Made by a program: the position numbers and the translations under genes. Positions 9,016 to 16,061 of a stretch of 36,560 nucleotides of DNA are shown one piece after another. Each line of letters starts with the position of its first letter. Within the stretch, counting starts at the first letter, position 1. Source of the DNA: Planctomycetota bacterium. Lineage in GTDB: Bacteria > Planctomycetota > JAJSAM01 > JAJVHW01. The stretch covers positions 1-36,560 of the forward strand of contig JAJFFG010000100.1 in assembly GCA_021776825.1 (NCBI GenBank), read 5' to 3'. The notes below the pieces were generated by a model that saw only the letters and a list, made by a program, of their open reading frames with translations, was not told where the DNA came from and searched no databases.

Positions 9016-10034
9016 GCGACGTCGCGCAGTCGGCCACGTCGGAGCCCGCGCTCAAGAGCGCCGCGTTTCGCCGCGAACGCGAGGCGACCTGGCGGGAGCT
9101 CGAGACCCTCGTGAACGTGGCCGAGTCGCGGGGCGTGCGGCGCCTCTCGGCATCGGAGCTCGTGCAGCTCGCGCGTCTCTACCGCGCCACGCTCTCGGCA
9201 CTGAGCGTCGCACGCGCGATCTCGCTGGATCGCAACCTACTCGAATACCTCGAGACGCTGGGGGCCCGGGCGTACTTCGTCGTGTACGGCCCGAAGCGCG
9301 GCATCGGCGCCACGCTGCAGCACTTCTTCGGCGTGCGCCTGCCGGAGGCGGTGCGCGAGTGCCGCCGCCACGTCGGCTTGGCCTCGCTGTTCCTCCTGCT
9401 CGGCGTCGCCGTTGGCTGGGTGATGACCAGTCACGACCTCGAACACTTCCATACGTTTGTGGATGTGGAGTACGCCGGTGGCCGCGGTCCCACCGCCACG
9501 ACGGAGGAACTACGCGACGTTCTGTACGGAGTGAACGAGCACGGCGGCGACCTGTCGGCGTTCGCGTCGTACCTGTTCTCGCACAACGCTCAGATCGGGA
9601 TCATGTCGTTCGCGCTGGGGTTCCTCGCCGGAGTGCCCGTCTTCTTCCTGCTGTTCTTGAACGGTCTCGTCCTCGGAGCGTTCGGCGCGCTGCACGCTGA
9701 GCGCGGACTCGGGCTCGACTTCTGGGGCTGGGTGCTGCCGCACGGCGTGCCGGAGATCTTTGCACTCGTGCTCTGCGGGGCAGCCGGCCTCGTGATCGGC
9801 GAGAGCCTCGTCTTTCCCGGGCGTCATGGACGCATCGAGAACCTCCGGCTGAGAGGCCGCACGGCCGGCGTGATCGTCGTCGGCGCAGTCGTGATGCTGT
9901 TCTACGCCGCATTCATCGAGGGGTTCTTCCGGCAGCTCGTGGAGGCTCCGGCAGCGCGCTACTCGCTGGCGGCGCTGAACGCGGCGTTGTTGGCCGCGTA
10001 CTTCATCTGGATGGGACGTCGTCGATGGCGGTAG
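9012..10034 (+). CDS. SpoIIM-like membrane protein
   Basis: The protein is 340 residues long, with a soluble helical N-terminus of about 120 residues followed by roughly five transmembrane helices. The SFALGFLAGVPVFFLLFLNG and GFGLDFWGWVLPHGVPEIFA-like region (here ERGLGLDFWGWVLPHGVPEI) is the core signature of the stage II sporulation protein M superfamily. No sporulation is implied: relatives in non-sporulating bacteria sit next to RDD proteins in MoxR clusters. The ATG overlaps the DUF58 stop, and its end overlaps the RDD gene by 10 bases, so the genes are tightly coupled. The molecular role is unknown; a channel or transporter subunit has been suggested for the superfamily. Confidence 0.85.
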   Translation: MSDVAQSATSEPALKSAAFRREREATWRELETLVNVAESRGVRRLSASELVQLARLYRATLSALSVARAISLDRNLLEYLETLGARAYFVVYGPKRGIGATLQHFFGVRLPEAVRECRRHVGLASLFLLLGVAVGWVMTSHDLEHFHTFVDVEYAGGRGPTATTEELRDVLYGVNEHGGDLSAFASYLFSHNAQIGIMSFALGFLAGVPVFFLLFLNGLVLGAFGALHAERGLGLDFWGWVLPHGVPEIFALVLCGAAGLVIGESLVFPGRHGRIENLRLRGRTAGVIVVGAVVMLFYAAFIEGFFRQLVEAPAARYSLAALNAALLAAYFIWMGRRRWR

Positions 10035-10951
10035 CGGCACGCGTCTTGGACACCCCGACCGGCGGGCGCGTCGTCGCGCTGATGACCCCCGAGGGCGTCC
10101 CGTTCCGGCTTGGGTTGGCGTCGCGCACCGATCGCATTGCGGCATTCCTGATCGATGCGCTGGTGATCGTCGTCGTGGTGATCCTCGTCCTCGTTGCAGC
10201 GATGCTCCTCGAGGGCGCTGTCGAGGGGATCGGCCTCGGTGTCGCGTTCTCGATGATCGCGATCTTCCTCCTGCGGAACTTCTACTTCGCGGGCTGCGAG
10301 CTGCTGCTGCAGGGGGCAACGCTCGGAAAGAAGGTGCTGCGTCTGCGTGTGGTCGACGCTCGGGGAGGACCGCTGCGCGCCGAAGCCGTCTTCGCCCGCA
10401 ACCTGACGCGCGAGATCGAGATCTTCGTTCCGCTTGTGCTCCTCATCGCACCGCAGGCGATCTGGCCCGGGAGCAGCGGCTGGCTGCGTCTGATCGCGGT
10501 GCTGTGGGGGTTGGTGTTCGCGCTGCTGCCGTTCTTCAACCGCGAGCACCGGCGAGTCGGGGACTTCGTCGGCGGCACGCTCGTCGTCAAACGCCCCGAG
10601 GCGCGCCTCGGCCGCGATCTGACGCAAGCGCCGCGCAGCAAGGCGGCCCGCAAGGCGACGTACACGTTCACTCCAGAGCAGCTCTCGAAGTACGGCGTCT
10701 ACGAGCTCCAGGTACTCGAGGAACTGCTCCGCGACCGGACACGTGGGTCGCGGCGCACCATGGCCTCCGTCTGCGAGCGGATCCAGCGCAAGATCGACTG
10801 GCCTCGCGACCAGAGGAAGGTCGACCACGACGCGTTCCTGCGGGACTTCTACGCCGCCCAGCGTGCTGCGCTCGAGACCGGACTTCTGTTCGGACGCCGG
10901 AAGGAACGGAAGGACGATCCGCCGGCAGCCCGGCTGCAACCGCCGAAGTGA
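10025..10951 (+). CDS. RDD-family membrane protein, last gene of MoxR cluster
   Basis: The protein has 308 residues. The RDD motif is present as LASRTDRIAAFLIDALVIVV (about 31-50), followed by three to four helices and the second family signature GATLGKKVLRLRVVD. The cytoplasmic C-terminal tail of about 100 residues (from SKAARKATYTFTPEQLSKYG) is soluble and charged. RDD proteins are small membrane proteins, some implicated in ion transport. The partnership with a SpoIIM-like gene is conserved widely. Its TGA abuts the stop of the convergent minus-strand gene with no bases between them. Confidence 0.85.
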   Translation: MAVAARVLDTPTGGRVVALMTPEGVPFRLGLASRTDRIAAFLIDALVIVVVVILVLVAAMLLEGAVEGIGLGVAFSMIAIFLLRNFYFAGCELLLQGATLGKKVLRLRVVDARGGPLRAEAVFARNLTREIEIFVPLVLLIAPQAIWPGSSGWLRLIAVLWGLVFALLPFFNREHRRVGDFVGGTLVVKRPEARLGRDLTQAPRSKAARKATYTFTPEQLSKYGVYELQVLEELLRDRTRGSRRTMASVCERIQRKIDWPRDQRKVDHDAFLRDFYAAQRAALETGLLFGRRKERKDDPPAARLQPPK

Positions 10952-11701
10952 TCAGCTGAACACTGCAGCGACGTCGGAGTCCTCGCGGTCGTGAGTCCAC
11001 CGCAATCGGTGGTAACTGAGCGATTGGGCGGCGGCGCCCCAGGCGCCGACCAGCAGCGTCAACGGTGCGTCGAGGAACAGCGCGGTGCTCTCGCTCATCG
11101 CTCCGAACGACACAGCGATGCGAAGCGAGACCCACGGTGCGACGAGGCAGAACAGCAGGACGACGACGATGGCCAGAACGGTGGCTCGGACGTCGTTGGT
11201 CATCGTGCCGCTCCGACTCATGGCGTCGATCGGACCAGATCGTTCCGCGACGGTGAGCGGTAGCGCCTCCCACAGGATCGCCATCAGCACCGCGCCCGGC
11301 ACGATGCACGCTGCCGTCCCGATCCACACCGCGCATGTGCAGAGGAAGGCGGTGAGAAGCACGCTGCCGAGTCGCGGCACGACGGCGACGATGGAGGCGC
11401 GCACCGTGACCTCACGCGAACTGACGTAGGCGCCCGCCAGAGGCGTCATGAGCGCCGCGAGGATCAGCTGGCACGGGAGGACCGTTGGGAGCAGCCAGAG
11501 CGACAGAGGCGTGCCGCGACCGTCCGCTGACGAGTCGACGAGAGCAGCGAGGTCCGACGCTCGCCACAGGAGCGTCGGAAGGAATGCGAGCACCGTGAGC
11601 ATGCCGAATGGCACAGCATGGGCGAGGAGCATGCGGGCGCTGTCCGCGAGCAGCGTGATGGCCCCGAGGTCGCGACGCCGCTCTGGCGCGTCGCTTCTCA
11701 C
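10952..11701 (-). CDS. Multi-pass membrane protein of unknown function
   Basis: The protein has 249 residues and about five to six hydrophobic helices, for example MLLAHAVPFGMLTVLAFLPT, a long helix with CTCAVWIGTAACIVPGAVLM, and TVLAIVVVLLFCLVAPWVS. It resembles the general architecture of small YciC- or glycerophosphodiesterase-membrane-domain-like proteins, but I do not recognise a specific family. The start is a GTG overlapping the stop of the upstream CtlX-like gene (GTGA). The frame is open much further upstream, but that part is a shadow of the other genes. It is the last gene of a three-gene operon. Confidence 0.65.
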   Translation of the reverse strand: MRSDAPERRRDLGAITLLADSARMLLAHAVPFGMLTVLAFLPTLLWRASDLAALVDSSADGRGTPLSLWLLPTVLPCQLILAALMTPLAGAYVSSREVTVRASIVAVVPRLGSVLLTAFLCTCAVWIGTAACIVPGAVLMAILWEALPLTVAERSGPIDAMSRSGTMTNDVRATVLAIVVVLLFCLVAPWVSLRIAVSFGAMSESTALFLDAPLTLLVGAWGAAAQSLSYHRLRWTHDREDSDVAAVFS

Positions 11702-12327
11702 GATGGCGAACCCTCGCCCGTCGTACGTGGCAGATGGACCTCGCAGAGCAGGCAGCGGGCGCTGCCTCCGCCGACGTCCTCGATCGTCGTGAGCGGCGTC
11801 GCGACGAGCGTCGCGCGTTCGCCGAGGCGCTCGCGGGCGGAGCGAGGGAGCGCGTCGAGTGCGCGAGTCGAGAGCGCAATGACGGCGCCCGCCGCGCCGC
11901 GTAGCGACAGCACGTTCGCCCCGAACGCCCGCATCGTCTCGACCGGGATCTCGATCACGTTGCGTCCCGATTCTGAGAGCCGGGCGACGATCGCGGCGCG
12001 TTCCCGGCGTTGCGCGATCACGTCGGCGCTGACCACCGCCCAGTCGGGCCCGAGCGCCAGGAGCACGTTCGTGTGGTAGATGGGCCGTCCCGCGCCGTGG
12101 CGCGTCTCGAACGCCACGAGGTCGTGCTCCAGGATCACGCGGATGCCGTGGCGGGCGAGTGCTGCCGCGAGCCGCTGAACCTCCTCCGCCGCGCGCTCCG
12201 GGATCCCCGACTGTCGTGCGCCAGTCGGCGCGCGCTGAAACGCGTTGCTCGCGGCGGCTTGGGGATCGCAGCCGAACTCCGCGGGGCGGATCATCAGGAC
12301 GGTGTCGGCGTCTGCCCGAGTGCTCAT
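11698..12327 (-). CDS. CtlX/arginine-deiminase-like protein with internal deletion
   Basis: The 209-residue product shows the ends of the citrulline-utilisation hydrolase CtlX family. VLMIRPAEFGCDPQAAASNA lies at the N-terminus, PIYHTNVLLALG (with a catalytic-type His) in the middle, and IEDVGGGSARCLLCEVHLP (with the nucleophile-type Cys) near the end. Family members are about 300 residues. Here the segment that normally carries the FPNNW and FLEGTGS motifs is absent: the chain passes straight from GIRVILEHD to GAGRPIYHTN. Roughly 90-100 residues, including guanidino-binding acidic residues, are therefore missing in frame. The ATG overlaps the sulfotransferase stop (ATGA). It may be inactive or have another substrate. 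Confidence 0.7.
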   Translation of the reverse strand: MSTRADADTVLMIRPAEFGCDPQAAASNAFQRAPTGARQSGIPERAAEEVQRLAAALARHGIRVILEHDLVAFETRHGAGRPIYHTNVLLALGPDWAVVSADVIAQRRERAAIVARLSESGRNVIEIPVETMRAFGANVLSLRGAAGAVIALSTRALDALPRSARERLGERATLVATPLTTIEDVGGGSARCLLCEVHLPRTTGEGSPS

Positions 12328-12902
12328 GAACGATTGCGGTAGAGCGACGGATCCACCACGGCGGCCATGGCGTCGACGTCGAGCCCATCGAGGAACTCCG
12401 CCACTCGCTCGAGGTGCGGTCGCGGCTCGACGAGCAGGGCGTTGTAGTCGACGTCGAGGACCTGGAACCCCGGGTACCGCGCCAGCCACTGGCCGATCTG
12501 ATCGAGATGCTTCTCGAACATCTCCACCACGCGCTCGTCGCTGATCCCACGACGTGGCTTGCCCAGCCGCTCGAGCATCTTGTTCTGCGAACGCACGACC
12601 TCGCGTAGGTCGCGCCGCATCATGACGACGCGATAGCCGCGGTCGACCGGCAGGTCGCGCAGCAACGCGTACACCATCTTGACCGCGTGTCCGCCGGCGT
12701 CGTCGAGCCAGCTCGCGTCGACGCGCGTCTGCTTGACGGCCTCGAACTCGTAGTAGCCGTTCGGGTTGTCGACGTCCGCGGTACGCGCGTGATCCGTGAC
12801 CGGAGCCATTCCGCCGGCTTCGAGCATGCGCATCATCATGGACGTGCCCGATCGGGGCGCGCCGCTGACGACGGTGACGTAGTTGCGGGTGGGGCTGGTC
12901 AT
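12324..12902 (-). CDS. Sulfotransferase-like P-loop protein
   Basis: The protein has 192 residues. The N-terminal SGAPRSGTSMMMRMLEAGG (13-31) is the 5'-phosphosulfate-binding loop of sulfotransferases. The 3'-phosphate region (VVMMRRDLREVVRSQNKMLE) follows with the expected Arg and Ser. This family moves sulfate from PAPS to an acceptor; the acceptor cannot be told. It is short compared with many relatives. I chose the ATG at 12900-12902 because it falls just before the first strand. No good ribosome site is seen, and an ATG further upstream (12945 area) is possible. It is divergent from the CYTH-CHAD gene and coupled to the CtlX-like gene. Confidence 0.75.
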   Translation of the reverse strand: MTSPTRNYVTVVSGAPRSGTSMMMRMLEAGGMAPVTDHARTADVDNPNGYYEFEAVKQTRVDASWLDDAGGHAVKMVYALLRDLPVDRGYRVVMMRRDLREVVRSQNKMLERLGKPRRGISDERVVEMFEKHLDQIGQWLARYPGFQVLDVDYNALLVEPRPHLERVAEFLDGLDVDAMAAVVDPSLYRNRS

Positions 12903-13008
12903 GGCGCTCGTGAAGATAGCGTGAACTCGTTCCGTAGGACGCGCCATTGCATGCCGTGGCGCCGAGGCTTCGTGCATGATGGTCGCGCTCAGTGGCGGGG
13001 AGAAGAAC

Positions 13009-14553
13009 GTGGCGAACGAAGTCGAGTTGAAGCTGCTCGTGGATCCGACTCACCTCGCGCGTCTGCGCCGCTCCCCCGCGATCCGCAAGGTGGCCGAAGG
13101 GCGCTCACGGCGCTCGCAACTGCTGACGATCTACTACGACACGCCCGACGAGCGCCTTCGTGCGGAGGGCATCGCGCTGCGGGTGCGCAAGCGCGGGCGC
13201 GGCTACGTGCAGTGCGTCAAGGCGCGCCAGCAGGGACTGGGCGGCGTCCTGGTGCGGCGCGAGATCGAGGCGCCGGTGCCGACCGAGACGCCGGACCTCG
13301 CGCTCATCGACGACGATGAACTGCGCCGTCTGATCGTGCGCACCGCTGCCGGGCGTCTCCAGCCCGTGTTCCGGACCGAGATGTCGCGCTCCACGCGTGC
13401 GCTCCGATTCGCCGACGGCACGACCGGACGCCTCGACATCGACACGGGCCACGTCACCACGGCCGAGTCGTCCGAGCCTCTGTGTGAGGTGGAGATCGAG
13501 CTCGACGGCGGCGATCCCGCGCCGCTCTTCGATCTGGCAGGCGAACTGCTCGAGACTGTGCCGCTCCGCGTGTCGACGGTGACCAAGGCCGCGCGCGGGT
13601 ACGCGCTGCTGGCCGGGAAACCGCCGCAGCCCACGAAGTCGGGCAAACTCGCGCTGAAGGATGGTGCGACCGTCGAGGAGGCGCTCTGCAGCACCGTGCA
13701 GCACTGCCTCGATCAGATCCTCGCCAACGAAGCCCCGGTGCTGGTCAACGACCACCCCGAGGGCGTGCACCAGATGCGAGTCGGCATCCGCCGCTTCCGC
13801 ACGGCGCTCGGGCTCTTCCGCAGCGTTCTCCCCGACGAACAGCGCGCGCGGCTCGGAGCGGAACTGCGTTGGCTCGGCACGGAACTCGGCGGCGCCCGCG
13901 ACATGGATGTGTTCCTCGACGAGATCGTCGGACCAGTCGCAGCCGCGTTGCCGGATGACGACGGTCTGCGCCTGCTCGTCAATCGCCTGATCGAAGAGCG
14001 CGAGTCCCAGCGGGCCTTGGCGCGTGTGGCGGTCAGTTCCCGCCGCTTCACCGAGATCATCCTCGACGTGAGCGCGTGGATGTCCCGACGGCACTGGCGT
14101 GATCAGCCGCTCTCCGAAGGCGCCGCCCGTCTGTTCCAGCCCATCGAGACCGTGGCCGGTGACGTCCTCAGCCGACGCTTTCGCAAGGTGCGGAAGAAGG
14201 CCCGCGCGTTCGAGACGGCGACGATCGAGGAACGACACGAGCTGCGCATCGACGTGAAGAAGCTGCGCTACGCGGTCGAGTTCTTCCGCTCGCTGTACGG
14301 CCGACGCGCGGTGGAACGCTTCGTCCGACCGCTCGAGAAGCTGCAGGACTCCCTCGGCTACCTCAACGACGTGTCCGTCGCCGAGGGACTGGTCGCGCGC
14401 ATCGACGGACTCGGTCCGCCCGAGGAGGCGCGGCCCCTCGGCATCGCGGGCGGCATCGTCACCGGCTGGCACGTTCATGGCCTGGTGGCGGTGGAGCGTC
14501 GGCTCCTGGATCGCCTCGAACGCCTGGTCGACGCCCGCCCGTTCTGGAGCTAA
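13009..14553 (+). CDS. CYTH-CHAD domain protein
   Basis: The protein has 514 residues from a GTG preceded by GGGGAG at 6 bases. The CYTH signature ExExK (EVELK, residues 4-8) then sits at the N-terminus as usual; an ATG at 12976 would add 11 residues. The triphosphate-tunnel domain runs to about 205, with LTIYYDT and RVRKRGRGYVQCVK among its basic strands. The CHAD domain (about 220-505) shows conserved histidine and arginine motifs such as VHQMRVGIRRFRTALGLFR and ELRIDVKKLRYAVEFF. CYTH enzymes hydrolyse or bind triphosphates, and CHAD domains bind polyphosphate, so a polyphosphate-related role is likely. The stop codon lies inside the palindromic repeat that follows. Confidence 0.9.
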   Translation: MANEVELKLLVDPTHLARLRRSPAIRKVAEGRSRRSQLLTIYYDTPDERLRAEGIALRVRKRGRGYVQCVKARQQGLGGVLVRREIEAPVPTETPDLALIDDDELRRLIVRTAAGRLQPVFRTEMSRSTRALRFADGTTGRLDIDTGHVTTAESSEPLCEVEIELDGGDPAPLFDLAGELLETVPLRVSTVTKAARGYALLAGKPPQPTKSGKLALKDGATVEEALCSTVQHCLDQILANEAPVLVNDHPEGVHQMRVGIRRFRTALGLFRSVLPDEQRARLGAELRWLGTELGGARDMDVFLDEIVGPVAAALPDDDGLRLLVNRLIEERESQRALARVAVSSRRFTEIILDVSAWMSRRHWRDQPLSEGAARLFQPIETVAGDVLSRRFRKVRKKARAFETATIEERHELRIDVKKLRYAVEFFRSLYGRRAVERFVRPLEKLQDSLGYLNDVSVAEGLVARIDGLGPPEEARPLGIAGGIVTGWHVHGLVAVERRLLDRLERLVDARPFWS

Positions 14554-14612
14554 CAGCCTGTCGGAGGATGGGCGCCGCCGTGTGGGAGACCGACCGCGCG
14601 ACAGGCTGCTAG
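14550..14612. repeat. Left palindromic unit of paired repeat element
   Basis: The unit starts CTAACAGCCTGTCG and ends CGACAGGCTGCTAG. The arms 14554-14563 and 14599-14608 are perfectly complementary, and the flanking CTA/TAG bases also pair, giving a hairpin with 13 of 14 pairs and an inner segment of 35 bases. Its first bases include the TAA stop of the CYTH-CHAD gene. The unit is an inverted, diverged copy of the one at 14836-14895. Confidence 0.75.
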
Positions 14613-14835
14613 TTAGAGCGCCCGCCGGGTACCAGAGCGTCGCCGTCGTGGACGATGATCTGGGCACAGCGCACGACCTACTGAAACTGGCCGCTGCGAG
14701 GGCGTGAGCAGCGGTTCCGAGTCCGATTCGGCGACGGATCCGGGCCAGACTGCCCGCATCGGCGCGTGCCGCCGCCGGCGGTCCCGGCCGCGCCACAATT
14801 CGCCGCCGCTCGCCACCCCAGTCGGGCCGATTATC

Positions 14836-14895
14836 AGCAGGCTGTCGCGCCAACCGGCGTGGCCTGTCGAGGCCGCCACTCCGACAGCCTGCTAG
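14836..14895. repeat. Right palindromic unit of paired repeat element
   Basis: The arms AGCAGGCTGTCG (14836-14847) and CGACAGCCTGCT (14882-14893) are a perfect 12-bp inverted repeat with 34 bases between. The closing CTAG contains, on the minus strand, the TAG stop of the UDP-glucuronate decarboxylase gene. Confidence 0.75.
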
Positions 14896-15863
14896 TAGTT
14901 CGGGGTCGGGGCTCGGAACGAGTCCATGTCGACCGAACGGAACCACTCGATCGTGCGGGTGAGGCCCTCGCGCAGCGCGATCTGCGGCTCCCACTCGAGC
15001 TTCGCCTTCGCCAGCGTGATGTCGGGCTGACGTTGGAGCGGATCGTCCTCGGGGAGCGGTCGGTCTTGGACGATCTGTGACGACGACCCGGAGACGTCGA
15101 CGACCAACTCGGCAAGCTCGCGAATGGTGAACTCGCCGGGGTTGCCGATATTGATCGGCCCCGTCACGTCGTCGGGCGCGTCCATCATCCGGAGCATCGC
15201 CTCGACGAGATCGTCGCGGTAGCAGAACGAGCGAGTCTGCGAGCCATCGCCGTAGATCGTGATGTCCTCGCCCTGCAGCGCTTGGCGGATGAAGTTGCTG
15301 ACGACGCGGCCGTCGTACGGGTGCATGCGGGGTCCGTACGTGTTGAAGATCCGGACGACGCGGATGCGCGTGTTGTGCATGCGGTGGTAGTCGAACAGCA
15401 GCGTCTCGGCGGCGCGCTTGCCCTCGTCGTAGCAGGCGCGGGGACCGATCGGGTTGACGTTGCCGCGATAACTCTCGGGCTGCGGGTGGATGGTCGGGTC
15501 GCCATAGACCTCGCTGGTCGAGGCGTGCAGCACCTTCGCTCCGACGCGCTTCGCCATCCCGAGCACGTTGATCACGCCGAGCACGGACGTCTTCATCGTC
15601 TTGATCGGGTTGTACTGGTAGTGGCCCGGTGCCGCAGGACAGGCGAGGTTGAAGATCTCGTCGACCTCGAGCCACGTCGGATGCGTGATGTCGTGGCGGA
15701 CGAGCTCGAAGTTCGGCTTGCCGAGCAGGTGCGCGATGTTGCGCTTCTGGCTGGTGTAGAAGTTGTCCAGGCAGATGACGTCCTGGCCGGCCTCGACGAG
15801 GCGCTCGCAGAGGTGCGAACCGAGGAAGCCGGCGCCGCCGGTCACGAGGATGCGCTTGATCAT
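14892..15863 (-). CDS. uxs: UDP-glucuronate decarboxylase (UDP-xylose synthase)
   Basis: The protein has 323 residues and is an extended short-chain dehydrogenase. The NAD-binding glycine motif TGGAGFLGSHLCERL is at residues 8-22. The active-site pattern GPRACYDEGKRAAETL has Tyr and Lys three residues apart and matches UXS enzymes closely, as do VRHDITHP and IFNTYGPRM. It converts UDP-glucuronate to UDP-xylose in the cytosol for surface polysaccharides. The ATG with GGAG nine bases upstream is preferred over an upstream extension that lacks family similarity. It is divergent from the secreted multidomain protein. UXS is strongly favoured over dTDP-glucose dehydratase because of the YDEGK motif. 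Confidence 0.9.
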   Translation of the reverse strand: MIKRILVTGGAGFLGSHLCERLVEAGQDVICLDNFYTSQKRNIAHLLGKPNFELVRHDITHPTWLEVDEIFNLACPAAPGHYQYNPIKTMKTSVLGVINVLGMAKRVGAKVLHASTSEVYGDPTIHPQPESYRGNVNPIGPRACYDEGKRAAETLLFDYHRMHNTRIRVVRIFNTYGPRMHPYDGRVVSNFIRQALQGEDITIYGDGSQTRSFCYRDDLVEAMLRMMDAPDDVTGPINIGNPGEFTIRELAELVVDVSGSSSQIVQDRPLPEDDPLQRQPDITLAKAKLEWEPQIALREGLTRTIEWFRSVDMDSFRAPTPNY

Positions 15864-16061
15864 TCTGCCTGCTCCCGTGGGGCTCGAATCCAGGCCGGAG
15901 GGTACCGCGTGTGACCCACGGCACGCCGAGATCACGGGCCGGAGCCAGTGCCTTCATCCGGGCCTCGGTGTCTGGTCGGTGTTCTGAGTCAGAAGATCGG
16001 ACGCACTGCCGGGATCGGCACCTCCTCGTAGACTCGGGGAGAGGTCGCTGAGGAGGAGCAC

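Larger units (their letters stand above)
14550..14895. mobile_element. 346-bp MITE-like element bounded by inverted palindromes
   Basis: The outer ends CTAACAGCCTGTCGGAG (14550-14566) and, on the other strand, CTAGCAGGCTGTCGGAG (14879-14895) match at 15 of 17 positions as terminal inverted repeats. Each end is itself a hairpin of about 60 bases. The 223-base core has no recognisable gene; a short frame with VAVVDDDLGTAHDLLKLAAA is the only protein-like stretch. The ends supply the stop codons of the two convergent genes. No target duplication is obvious. It may be a REP-doublet or a non-autonomous transposon. Confidence 0.55.

Noticed and set aside
11702..12550. N-terminal extension of the minus-strand membrane protein
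   Set aside because: The frame overlaps the CtlX-like and sulfotransferase genes and has Arg-rich shadow composition; the GTGA junction at 11698-11701 is a better start.
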